Shown: positions 23,441-34,249 of the stretch, in pieces
Position numbering within the stretch: position 1 is the first letter of the stretch
How the letters are laid out: the number at the start of each line of letters is the position of its first letter
Assembly: GCA_020466095.1 (NCBI GenBank)
Contig: CM035806.1
Span: forward strand, 138,804,475-138,868,474
DNA: 64,000 bases
Reading direction: 5' to 3'
Source of the DNA: Chlorops oryzae
Lineage: Eukaryota; Arthropoda; Insecta; Diptera; Chloropidae
Notes under the pieces: model-generated
What the model was told of the DNA's origin: nothing
Databases searched by the model: none
What the model saw: the letters and a program-made list of their open reading frames with translations, nothing else
Program-made: the position numbers and the translations under genes

Positions 23441-23577
23441 AGCTCATTCTCCTACCCTTAACCATGGCATATTGTACATAGATCTAAGGCATTACACAGT
23501 ATTTCGTCAATCTTAATACAAGATGATATTCAGAAACGATGCTGGCAACTTTATTCCAATTTTGAAGTCCATAAAGT

Positions 23578-24154
23578 AAAACAAGTAAGGGTGTTATAGT
23601 CAGGCGAGCCTGACAATAGAATACCCGACACAGACACATAATTTTTAATATCAAGAGGTGTTTAAGGGCATAAGGAGCCCCATATACCGACTTTTGTTAA
23701 ATTTCTAAATGAAAACCGCCCTTTTGCCACGCCCACTTTTCAAATTTTTTTGGAATTCTAATCGGACCCTTATATATACGCTCAAATTCTAAGTTTCAAA
23801 TATTTCAATAATGTCTGATTTTGAGGCATTTTTGGGATTTTTGTGACAGACCCTAGTACTGGAGGTACGCCTAAAAATGGTATGATCGGGTCCATTCTCG
23901 AACTTGTTCTTACTCATGTCCCCGTGAGCACGCATACCAAATTTTGTCAAGATAGCTCAACTCCTTCGATAAGATAACTGTATACAAATAGACAGACAGA
24001 CGGACAGACGGACGGACATATCTAAATCGAATCTCCTGGTGACGCTGATCATTTCTATGTATATTTTGTATGGTGTATCTCGACTGGTTCAGGGTGTTAC
24101 ACACAACCCAACAAACGCAATATACCCTCGACACAGAGTGTGTCGGGTATAAAA
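23578..24154. mobile_element. Dispersed element ending in CTCGACACAGAGTGTGTCGGGTAT
   Basis: One end is ACAAGTAAGGGTGTTATAGT and the other is an imperfect palindrome around GACACAGAGTGTGTC. A longer inverted copy lies at 29,166-30,736 and a diverged one at about 9915-11,000. Shared internal words include CCACGCCCAC and the reverse complement of GATCAGCGTCACCAGGAG. Non-coding and of unassigned class; such palindromic tails are common in fly repeat families. Confidence 0.65.
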
Positions 24155-24821
24155 AATAAGAAAACCGTTTGATACCAAATACAGTCAAACTCCCATGGCT
24201 CGAATTTCCGCCGCTCAATCTTCATACACGTCGAATAAATTATTTTAATAGCAGTGATTCGAATAACGGAATGTTTGACTGTATTTGGGATTCTTCGAGA
24301 AGAGAGAAAGATTCTGAAATATCTAGTTAAATATCTTGCCGTTACTTGAAACGGTTTGGGGAAATTTTAATCCTTAAATCACACAATCATCCATTGGAGC
24401 CCTTCCGAGCAGCGTCCCGTCGAAAGAAATGTTTTGAAATGTTCATTTTTAGTGCAACTCTTCATCCAAGTGTTTGCCTGAGCAGTTTTCAACCATAATA
24501 GTGTAGAAGAAGTTCTTCTTCTGAACAACCATATGTCTTTTAAAGTATTAAGAGATAAGATCTTATAAAATTCAAGAGCAACATTCTCGCTACCCAGCTA
24601 CCATTTCGATTGTTTCATCAGAAATCACATTTTCCATTCTCTATCGATTCCTCTTTATGAAGAAAGAGATTAATCTTGCTATGCCATTAAAAACAACAAA
24701 TGAATCTGTCTTTTTTAGCCGAAAAGGAGCGCAGTATATTTGGTACACAAAATAAATAAACATGGTACATTTTGTTTTTTTTTTTTTTTTTATAATTGCT
24801 TATCAAAAAAATATAAAAGTA

Positions 24822-26108
24822 TTGGTGTAGTAAAAAGAAATCCATTATTTTTCCAATAGATGGCGTTATTTATCTGCATCTCGCGTTGTATAAGTCCGAT
24901 CGTGTTCCGCTAGGGGCATTAGAAAGATGACAGTTCCTACTAAAAAAGCTTTTTTGACACTTTTTTGATTGATTGATTCAGTTTTGTTTGAGAACTTGTC
25001 AAAGATGGACATCAGCAAAGAGAAAATTCGCTACATTTTACAGTTTTTCTTCGATAAGGGAGAAAACGCAAGCCAGGCGGCTGAAAATATGAATAGCGTT
25101 TATGGACCTGATACTGTAACAGCCAATCATGCGCAATTTTGGTTTCGTCGATTCCGTTCCAGTAACTTCGATGTCAAGGATGCACCACGCACTGGAAGGC
25201 CAATTGTCGAAAATGTCGATAAAATCATGGAAATTATCGAGTCCGACCGTCATGTTAGCACTTTTTCGATTGCAAAAGAGCTAAAGATTGCACAAAAAAC
25301 CGTTTGGAACCATTTGAATAAGGCTGGATACACAAAGAAGCTCGATGTATGGGTGCCACACGAGTTAACGCAAAAAAACCTCATAGACCGAATTTCCATC
25401 TGCGAATCGCTGCTGAACCGCAACAAAATCGACCCATTTCTGAAGCGGTTGGTGACTGGTGATGAAAAGTGGGTCACTTACGACAACGTCAAGTGAAAAC
25501 GGTCGTGGTCGAAACACGGTGAACCGGCGGAAACGGTGGCCAAGCCAGGATTGACGGCCAGGAAGGTTTTGCTGTGTGTTTGGTGGGATTGGCAGGGAAT
25601 TATCTACTATGAGCTGCTCCCATACGGCAAAACTCTTAACTCGGAACTCTACTGTCAACAATTGGACCGTCTGAAGGAAGCAATCGCCCATAAGCGGCCA
25701 GCTTTGGCCAATAGGAGAGGAATTGTGTTCCATCAGGACAACGCCAGGCCACACACATCGATAGTGACTCGCCAGAAGCTCCGGGAGTTTGGTTGGGAGG
25801 TTCTTCTGCATCCACCTTATAGTCCGGACCTGGCACCAAGTGATTACCATCTGTTCCTGTCCATGGCGAACAATTTTGCTGGTGAAACATTCGCTTCAAG
25901 AGAGGCTTCTGAAATTCGATTGTCTCAATTTTTTGCTAATAGGAACGAGGGCTTCTATGAGAGAGGCATAATGAAATCACCTATAAAAATGGCAACAAGT
26001 TATCGAACAAAACGGCGCATATTTGACCTAAATCGGGTCATTCTAACTATCTTAAATAAAGCCCTCAATTTAATGCAAAAATAATGGATTTCTTTTTACT
26101 ACACCTAA
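24822..26108 (+). mobile_element. mariner element (mellifera-type), 1287 bp, TA target site
   Basis: Full-length Tc1/mariner element. Inverted repeats of about 30 bases start TTRGTGTAGTAAAAAG at both ends and TA flanks both sides (24,820-24,821; 26,109-26,110). The enclosed transposase has the DD34D layout and matches the mellifera-type mariner lineage by its MDISKEKIRY start. The element is nearly intact, so the insertion is recent or the family recently active. Confidence 0.93.
25005..26031 (+). pseudogene. mariner transposase, inactivated by one stop and one frameshift
   Basis: Starts at MDISKEKIRY (25,005); an N-terminal helix-turn-helix DNA-binding region is followed by a DDE catalytic core. 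All three catalytic aspartates are visible: VTGDEKW, FHQDNARPH and LAPSDYH, with 34 residues between the last two. A TGA at 25,494-25,496 interrupts the frame where the family usually has Arg, fitting a CpG C-to-T change. A second lesion, extra A in the run near 25,985, shifts the last residues; the expected stop is at 26,029-26,031. This copy is not expected to make a full protein. Confidence 0.9.
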
Positions 26109-26310
26109 TATATTGGTATGTGATTGTTTTTCCTTTCCCGGGGAAATGAATTCCACTCCCGATATGCCGATTTTCGGCCGGTGACAGTGACGACAGTTGA
26201 GCAAATGACTAGAAAACGAGAGTTAAACCCCCTCCCCCCACAGGAAAACCGAAAGCAAAAACGAAGAAAAAATAAAAACTTTAAATTCATTAACGGAATT
26301 TAATTACAAT

Positions 26311-26397
26311 ATAGGCACAAAACTGCTCAATTTTTCGAAACTGTATGAAAATTGGGCAAAATTGGGCAGTTTCATGCAGTACGGGAACAAACCTATT
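26311..26397. mobile_element. Short palindromic element related to 61,650-61,757
   Basis: Contains ATTGGGCAGTTTCATGCAGTAC followed by GGGAACAAACCTAT, matching the right half of the small inverted-repeat element at 61,650. The left half (ATAGGCACAAAACTGCTCAA) is a diverged complement. Confidence 0.5.
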
Positions 26398-26758
26398 TTT
26401 ATAAGAAAGCCGATTCGAAAAACCGTCGATTGTGATCAAAAATTTCAAAAACTGATAACTGGGCACTCGTTTTAAGAAATTTTGTTCGATATCTTAAAAT
26501 TCAAATGTTGAAAAATGCTCTTCTCTTTCACTCACCCAGGTTGATCATTATTGAGAAAAGGTGGAGTACACCTTCACAATGTATCGATAGCTTTTTTTCT
26601 TCTTGGATTATGGGATGAAAGGGTCAAAATTAAAAAGGTATGCATCTCGATATCCTTGTAGGGGGCAAAAAAAAAAACAAAAAAACTATTAAAAAAAAAC
26701 AACAGTTGATGGTTTATCTTTGAATGAATCTCATATCCCTACTGAAGAATATAAGGAG

Positions 26759-29700
26759 TTACGTAAATTGGTTTTGAATGTTGAAATCTTTGGGAAATGC
26801 TGAATAATGCCATGGATAAAACAATGGTTGTTGATTTAGTGGGAACGTATTATAACCAAAACACGGCATCGGACGCATGGAACGTCTGAATCCATTACTG
26901 TTATGCCATGGTACATACGATGGCTGTGATTGAAATGAAGTAATTGAAGGATATGAATGAAATGGCTGAAATGAATTCTGTCCCAGATGCTGTTGGGGAA
27001 TGGATATTTGATTAAAACTCAAATTAGGCCCGTAAAAATTCGGCTTAGAATTCTCCGTAGTGCAATTTGTACATTCACACAATTGCGGCTGCGGCTGCGA
27101 CTGCAGCTGCGACTGCGGCTGCGCATGCGCACGTCGTGCAATTGTTTCTCTTCGAGCAAAGTTGTCGCAAGTGAATCCATTCACTTGAACGCTTTCCGAT
27201 ATAGCCGACATACCCAATGGATGCGTTCGATACAATTGCGATGATGATGGTTGAACAGGATGGCATTTTACTTTATGCGGTGGAGTATGAGTATACGGAA
27301 ATGGATGGATTGCTTCTCTTCGGCAGTAACAAAAATTCGATTGATTTCTTTGTTCATCATCGCGGACTTTGGCTATTGTGGTCAGTTTGTGAGTACAATG
27401 ATTTCGATTGACTCTTCGACAGCAGTTGATCAAATCGATATCCATGCCTCCATGACTTTCATTTCTGGAATTAAATAGACGAGAGCTTTCGCCCAAATCA
27501 TTTTGAAATTTCCTGCTACAGGTATTGCTTTTCAATTCATGCCGATGTAAGGCTGGATTGGATGCATGCAAATCATAATGTCGAAGCATTTCGGGCATAG
27601 AAATAGCTTGATCTACATTCCGTTCAATTGCATATGGGTGTTGGTGGTTAGTATTTGCGGGCGCTTCATGACGTTGCGGTTGTTGTGAGTGCGAAACCAT
27701 AGCCGTATAGCTATAATCAGGATAACTTTCTACCCGAGCATTAAGGGAAATGCCGCCGCTTTGGTTTGTTGAGCTAATCGTCCCTTGGCTCGGTGTTTCA
27801 TTAAAACTAGAGCCACTGCCCGGATTTTTCCAATTCAAATCATGATTCTGATAGTCTTCTTTCATACTGGTGTCGGCTCTGAAAAAACAAAAAAAAAACA
27901 AAAAAAAAATAAATACAATAATTTGAAGTTAGTTAAATATAAAATTTAACAAGATAATAATAATAATTTGGTCATTAATTTTGAAATTTAAAATGAAATT
28001 AGAACGAAAATTACATACCCCTTTGAATTGTAGTTACCATTTTCTTTTCTATTCGGTAGAGAAAGATCTATGGAATTGATTTGTTGGTCCATTGGTACAT
28101 CCGGTGACTCGGCCAAAGTAAAATCCATAAATATATTTTTTAAATCATTTGCTGAAGATGACATAATTTTTTCGTTGGGGTTTTCCTCAATATAATTGCT
28201 CAAAGTACCCAATGAAGGAGCATTTGGTACGATTGGGCTGACTTCCGTTGCAACTTCTTCAGGATTCGTTTGTAACTTTTCCGAGCAGACCTGATTGCAA
28301 TCGATATTCGAGAACATTTTTTCTTGCAGATCTTCCAACAAGGCGATTGAATTGCGCTCACTAAAAAGGGGAAAACATTTTTTTTACATAAGCATACATA
28401 CATATATCGCGCACTAACCACAAAACCGGCACAATTCAAAAAAAAAAATTTTTTATGTATTTTTTTATATTTGACCAATTAAATTTTTCTGCTGGAAAAC
28501 TAACACGCCGAAAATTAACGCTTATATGGCCTGATGCCGTAATCAACTAAGAATAATATAAATTTAGAAAAAAAAAAATTATTTTTTACATTAAATTACA
28601 AAAGAGATTGAATAATTGTTCGAGAAATTTTAGTGTGCGATATAATATGTTTTTCAATATTAAATCGTTTCAATTCTCACCCTAAATCCACATTCTTCAA
28701 AGGACTCTCATCAAAGCTGTTTCCTCGAAGAGTTTTGTTTTCTTGAATTGATTGCTTTGCTCTCGTTTGTTTCTTCGTCAGCGGAAAACTTTCAGGATGC
28801 TGAATCCTTTTTTTGAATTTATCGGCCAACATTTTAGAATGCCGAGAGGATTTTGTAGCAGAGCTAACCCTCTTGAGCTTATTTTTCAAAGTTTGTGGAT
28901 AAAAATTCCATGACTCTTTATTTTTTGATGTCGTCTTGGGTTGATTTAGATTGTTTGAGTTTGTTTTCTAGAGAAAGTAAAAGAGAACTCTCTTTTAGAG
29001 CGACTTTAAGATTTTTGTATACAGCGAGTAAAAAAATAAATAAAAATATATACATCGAACACAAAGTCAAAGAATGTATTCAGAGAACTGGACATGGTTT
29101 TTGTTTGTCATTTTAATACTTTCAAACAAATAATCGAATGAGAAACATTCAATCCATGTTTCAACGTTTTTATACCCGACACACTCTGTGTCGAGGGTAT
29201 ATTGCGTTTGTGTGGTTGTGTGTAACACCCAGAACCAATCGAGATAGACCATACAAAATATACATAGAAATGATCAGCGTCACCAGGAGATTCGATTTAG
29301 CCATTCGACACAGATTTCCGTCAGTCCATCCATCCGTCCGTCCGTCTGTCTGTCCGTCTGTATACAGTTTTCTTATCGAAGGAGTTGAGCTATCTTGACG
29401 AAATTCGGTATGCATGCTCACGGGGACATGACTAAGAAAAAGTTCGAGAATGGACCCGATCGGACAATTTTTAGGGGTACCCCCAGTACTAGGGTCTGTT
29501 ACGAAAATCACAAAATATGCTCTGAAATCGAAGTTTTTCAACATATTTTGATGAAATTTGATAGTTGAACATATTTAAAGCCAAGTTATTCAATTTCCAA
29601 ATATTGTAAAAGTGGGCGTGGCAATAGGGCGATTTTTGAAAATTGTTTCCCACATCCGAAACTCAAATGGGACTTGAACGAACGTTGGTACTTATGCTTC

Positions 29701-30985
29701 CTTTCTAGCCATAAACATCCTCCCCAAAACTTTACTTCATCGGTCCATTACACTGAGCGAACTTAACCATGATTTTTTTTAAATGGCGCATTTTTATTCA
29801 CAGTCCTTTTGATTTTCGAGCAGAACAAAAATATCAACAAAAAAAAAAGTTGAGTCAACAAAATTGTTGGTTGATATAAAGGAAATATGTTTAATTACAT
29901 TTCTTTTCGTTCGGTATAATTCTCATTTGTTTTATAAAATAGGTTATTGTATAACGATATGTATTCACTTTAGAACTTTTTAAGCATTGCGGAAGCAGTC
30001 ACAAAATCGGATGTAGTCCATCCGGTGGCTATTTTTGGGGTTATGTCCAGCAGAGGGCTCTGTGGCCATTTGCTTTGAACGTTAATTAAATTTGTTTTGA
30101 CATTTCCTCTTTTATAGGTTTTTTTTTTACATTTTTTTTATTTTAAAAATTATCTTGTCATTTCAATTACGTCCGTGGTTGGTTCAACAATTTATATTTG
30201 GATCCATTTTTGAAAATTATCATTTCAATTCAACCTGAAATATGGTTGATTCAAAAGGAAAGTTTTCATTTTTTTTCCAACAAGAAAAATTGTTAAAATA
30301 AAAATATTCCTTGTTGAAGCCGTTTTGTATGTTTTTCCTTTTGATTTAACCAGTTTTCTGGTTGGTTTTTTTTTTCTCTGTGTACTAATGGTATCTCCAG
30401 TATAAAAGTCTGTCAAAAAAAAACCCAAAACTGCCCCAAAATCGGACTTTTTCGAAATATTTTAAAGAAGCTTAGAATTCAAGCGTATATTTAAGCTACC
30501 GATAAGAATTTTTTAAAAATTGTACAAAAAAAATTGGGCGTGGCAAAGGGGCGGTTTTCATAAAAAATGAACAAAAGTCGGTATGTGGGGCCCCTTATGG
30601 TGTTAAAAATCTCTAGCATATTCTTTCTTAATGGTCCTGTTTTTGGGCGTGTTTTGAAAATTATTTAAACATGTGTGTCTGTGTGGGGTATTGTATTATC
30701 AGGCTTGCTTGACTATAACACCCTTACTTGTTCTATTTGTATTTGTATTGATATTATTATCTCCGATTAAAATTCAAATTACCGGTATGAATAGGCTATT
30801 CTCAAATCTTTGTCGTCGTTCTCTGGCAATCTCTCTGAAAAAAGATGATGAAATAAAAAAAATTTTTTTTTTCTTTAAATTGTTCACAAATAATTTCAAA
30901 TAACTAACCGTGAAATCGTGTGTCGCGCCTCTAAACACAATTTTACTCCATTTTTATCACCATTGCTTGGGTTTCTCTCTACCAT
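26759..30985 (-). CDS. Unrecognised Gln/Ser/His-rich protein, five exons
   Basis: I do not recognise this 625-residue protein. Exons in minus order: 30985-30909, 30834-30783, 28967-28681, 28360-28019, 27878-26759. All introns have GT-AG ends and phases close, supporting one gene. The N-terminus is basic and helical (ARHTISREIARERRQRFENS), followed by a Lys/Arg-rich stretch (KMLADKFKKRIQHPESFPLT). The middle is acidic with Ser/Asp/Glu. The long C-terminal exon is low-complexity: QPQSQLQSQPQPQ, several CxC or CC pairs (CECTNC, LINCCRR, FCYCRRE) and aromatic Pro/Tyr/His-rich repeats. No signal peptide or membrane segment. Introns 2 and 3 carry transposable elements. It may be a fast-evolving structural or regulatory protein; no function is assigned. 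Confidence 0.7.
28398..28648. mobile_element. MITE of the ATATCGCRCACTAA family in intron 3
   Basis: Left end ATATATCGCGCACTAACCAC and the complement of TTTTAGTGTGCGATATAATA at the right end form inverted repeats. Related elements are at 36,348-36,612 and 49,518-49,783. It lies between exons 3 and 4 of the unrecognised gene. Confidence 0.6.
29166..30736. mobile_element. Long inverted copy of the 23,578 dispersed element, in intron 2
   Basis: Begins TATACCCGACACACTCTGTG and ends near ACACCCTTACTTGTTC, the reverse of the 23,578-24,154 copy. It is about 1 kb longer because a second, diverged stretch of the element (around 30,390-30,735, again with GGGCGTGGCAAAGGGGCGG) and an AT-rich insert are present. 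It fills most of intron 2 (28,968-30,782) of the unrecognised gene. Confidence 0.65.
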
Positions 30986-31073
30986 AACGCTAATTCGAGA
31001 AATTTTTAGAACAAAAATAAATTTGAATAAAAAAAAAAAATTAAAAATATTATCTTTTACATTATTTTCTTCA

Positions 31074-31284
31074 TATATGGGCATTTCCAAATGGACGCGA
31101 CACTTTAATGAGCAATTTTAAGTCCCGAATTCAAGTATGCGGTAAATAGTTATTTTGCTTCTCAATACTTTCGTGCAGCTTATGCGGACTTTTCTATTTT
31201 TCAAAGTTTCTATGCAGTCCCGAATGGCAATCAGCTATAAACGGACGCGACAAAAAGTTTACTTTTTCTGGAAATGCCCATATG
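31074..31284. mobile_element. MITE with ATGGGCATTTCCA ends, 211 bp
   Basis: CATATATGGGCATTTCCA and TGGAAATGCCCATATG form terminal inverted repeats, with a second complementary pair around GGACGCGACA just inside. Non-coding. It lies about 90 bases upstream of the first coding exon of the unrecognised gene and may overlap its promoter. Confidence 0.75.
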
Positions 31285-31564
31285 TAGGAGAATTACAAGT
31301 GTCCAGTCCCAGAATAAAATAGCTGATCTCTAAAATCCATAGATTTCAATGTGAAACTCCTTTTGGCTCTTTGACTTTGCATAAAAGACACTGTGTTTCT
31401 ATTTGGCTATCCCGCCAAATACTTTTTTATAGATATGAAGCTTACCGGTGTGATTATTTTTTTTATTTTCGAATTAATTATGTTATCCACTTTTCAATAA
31501 TACGAATTCTTGAGGAACAAATACTTGACCGCACTGAAATCGAAATGGAGAGGATATGTTTGCA

Positions 31565-31600
<36 letters not shown>

Positions 31601-32073
31601 TGTTGAACTCAGTCCGTCTTGAGAGTCGGAACTTTCAAATGCTAATGGATGAACTAAAGGACTAAACATGACAAAACACAGAAAAATTTTGCCGCCGTTG
31701 AAAGGACACGTCAGCAGATCTACCTGATACAAAAAGCAAAGAAATCTAAGCGATAACTGCAGTACTTCAATACCCAAGCGAAGCGAAATGGCATTACGTA
31801 CACGCACATGCTAACAATCATAGTTACATGCGAAGTTTTTTTCTATTTTTTTTTTCTTTTTCTCAATTGTTAAATTTTTTATTTATAGAACAGTAGAGAA
31901 AATAACCTAAATGTGGAGTGAGTTAGTCAAAGAGTCAACATATGTACATATTTCCATTATCCATATTAGCAGATACTTAATAATACCCAGCAGGAAATGT
32001 TAGAAATAAAATTTCAGTGTTATTGGACTTTTAATTTTTTTTTTGTTTTTTTTGTTTTTGAATCGATGATATA
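31285..32073. other. Intergenic, poly-T rich
   Basis: Holds a T run of about 33 bases (31,567-31,599) and AT-rich sequence. No supported exon or RNA gene. Confidence 0.5.
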
Positions 32074-32247
32074 CAGCCCTATTCTAAATGAATATTCCCC
32101 GGGAATTTTTTACCTAGAAATTTTTCTCCGCGGAAAAAGGAAGTGTTCTAAGCATCAATAAAGAAAGGAATGTAATGATTTTTTTTTCAGCAGAATTTTT
32201 TTCAAATCCGCGCGGAAAAATTCCCCGGGAATATTTCGAATCATTAG
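32074..32247. mobile_element. Short inverted-repeat element (CAGCCC... ATTCCCCGGGAA)
   Basis: CAGCCCTATTCTAAATGAAT followed by ATTCCCCGGGAA faces a complementary TTCCCCGGGAATATTTCGAAT at the right end. The same termini define a better-preserved copy at 63,137-63,350, with a fragment near 8930. Confidence 0.6.
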
Positions 32248-32920
32248 TACTTACATTGAAATTAAAAATACCAATGTGATAATAATAAAAAATGTGGTGC
32301 AACACATTTCTGGCCGAGCGTGTCTTCTTTGGTTTTTCTTTTTTTTTTTTTCAAATGTATGTACTTGAAGTCTAGTTTGATAGATTTACAGGTAGATGTA
32401 TATCTTTCATTGCACTTAAGCCCTTTTGGGGTGTTCCTTCACCTGAAAGAACGTTAGAATACGTGGCCGTTGATCTGAACTATTATTTTCCGATTATATG
32501 GTGGATATGAATTCACAGTTTAAATATGAATATGAGTCACAGTTTAAAGCATAATGTGTTTCTTGCCATAAAAAAGTGCAAAAGTGGGTTCATCATATTA
32601 AATCAGTCATTGCTGTATTGCTGAAAGTACACAAATGTCCTGAGATTACCGCCTAGATTTAAGCTCTCTATGAAATTTACTCAATTTTTTTTAAGAAATC
32701 ACATTTTATTTAATACTAAAAGAAATTAATTACTTAATAAGAAAATAATATAATAAAAGCGAGACTTATAAAGTCACTTATCCATAAATCACCTAGGACA
32801 CTGGAATTCTCAACTAAAGCTAATAACAAAAAAAAAAAAAAAAAAAATTATATATGTATTCGAATTGCACTCAAACAATGGGAAGGGAGGAGCCCCTCGT
32901 TTCGTTTAATTACACCTAAC

Positions 32921-33496
32921 TTAAAAATGCGGCAGACATACTTTTCCAGCAAATAGTTCCGATACGACAGTAATCCATAAAGCTAAGACGAAGAGAATAT
33001 AAGAGATTCCAATTTTATAGGTATTTGGCAACTGGTACGCTTGTCCTCCAATCGCTTCTACATGAAATCCCAATGGAAAGACCACCGCAGCCAGACAAAA
33101 CAGTATCATTGCTGTAAAGCCAACCCAACGGGCATAGGGAATAACATTACGATCCCAAGTGCTCGATGCCAGTAGGATTACAGTCGTTGTTATGCAAATA
33201 CAACCAATGAATATGCACACTAATGCAATCAGCCATTCTGGCTGCAATTCAGGAGTGTAGCAAACCTGGGGACGATTGTACAAGGTCATACATGTCCACA
33301 TGAGACCCAAGCGTATGTCACCTGCAATATATATATATATATATTCAAAGTCAATTTCTGTGCATAAACAAACTGCTCTAACTGCCAGCTGACCTGCTTC
33401 TTCGGCAACTATCCAGTCGGGCATTGCTAAGCTTACAATGGCAAAAACATCAGCCGCCATAAAGAGCGTAGCGCTTATTGTTGTTAGTTTATCCAT
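32921..33496 (-). CDS. mosmo: Modulator of smoothened homologue, four-pass membrane protein
   Basis: Two exons, 33496-33394 and 33321-32921, give 167 residues, the same length as vertebrate MOSMO. The N-terminus MDKLTTISATLFMAADVFAI and the C-terminus LFAGKVCLP match that family, as do PEW, YARW(V/I)(G/A)FT and GG(Q)xY(Q/K)LPN. Four hydrophobic segments are visible: the N-terminal one, one after PEW, one after YARWVGF and one before the C-terminal GKVCLP. In vertebrates MOSMO attenuates Hedgehog signalling by lowering surface and ciliary Smoothened; the same role here is inference. The 72-base intron is a multiple of three and has no in-frame stop, so an unspliced read-through would add 24 residues. 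A TTTATT (AATAAA on this strand) at about 32,704 may be the poly(A) signal. Confidence 0.93.
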   Translation of the reverse strand: MDKLTTISATLFMAADVFAIVSLAMPDWIVAEEAGQLAVRAVCLCTEIDFEYIYIYIAGDIRLGLMWTCMTLYNRPQVCYTPELQPEWLIALVCIFIGCICITTTVILLASSTWDRNVIPYARWVGFTAMILFCLAAVVFPLGFHVEAIGGQAYQLPNTYKIGISYILFVLALWITVVSELFAGKVCLPHF

Positions 33497-33682
33497 AGCG
33501 TTGTATTTCTATGTTATCATATTAATATTTTATATATAACATAATATAATATGCAATACATTTGGTGCAATTAGAGTGTAAAACTGGACGATTTAAGTCA
33601 TAATTACATAGACAAGTATGTACTGATATATATATGACTATTCAAAGTCAATTTTGGCTCAAATGCTCTAGAGCGCAAACGT

Positions 33683-33710
33683 TATCGATTTGAGAGTTGG
33701 CATTATCGAT
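33683..33710. promoter_or_regulatory. Paired TATCGAT sites upstream of mosmo
   Basis: TATCGATT (33,683-33,690) and TATCGAT (33,704-33,710) lie 190-215 bases upstream of the mosmo start. They match the core of the fly DNA-replication-related element (TATCGATA). A perfect TATCGATA is at 34,400-34,407, and further TATCGAT cores occur near 34,533 and 34,598. Function is inferred from motif and position only. Confidence 0.35.
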
Positions 33711-34056
33711 GAGTACAATAGATCGTGATCTGGCTTATCGTGATAGTTCATTGTACTCGTATTTACTATATGTCAATATATTGAAGGTCATGTTTAATTG
33801 CTAATATTGTTGTGCAGACGAGCTCAAAGGGAAATTTAGATGGAAAAGATGTAGTTTTCCGATTGCACGTACTGCATGAGCGTTACGATTTTCGTTTCCC
33901 TCTTATGCAGTGGAAAAGATTAATTTAAAGAGCATAAACGTTACAATTCTCAATAACTTATGACCCTGTAGAAGGCCTCATTGTTAAAAGTGACTATTTG
34001 ATGATATGAATTGTTGCGAACGCGCTTAGAGACGAAACTCCATGAACGATGGAAAA

Positions 34057-34121
34057 GAAATGTAGCTGCTTCCATTAAAATACATTTCAATACAGTGATT
34101 CAATGGAAGCAGCTGCATTTC
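34057..34121. other. Near-perfect 20-bp hairpin, 25-nt loop
   Basis: GAAATGTAGCTGCTTCCATT (34,057-34,076) pairs with AATGGAAGCAGCTGCATTTC (34,102-34,121), one G-T wobble. Flanking GGAA/TTCC adds pairs with a small bulge. Size and shape resemble a miRNA precursor, but a MITE centre is an alternative. Confidence 0.4.
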
Positions 34122-34249
34122 TTCCGTGTGAAAGGCCTAAAAGATGAAATATTTTCAACTTTGCCGCGTATACAGCAACAACCGTCCTTCCCGTCGTTTA
34201 TGGAGTTTCGCTTTAACCCGGCATCTCGACGTTTAAATTTTTCGTAGCT

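Noticed and set aside
34011..34247. Plus-strand 78-residue frame over the hairpin
   Set aside because: Starts at a non-ATG codon, spans the inverted repeat and shows no domain.
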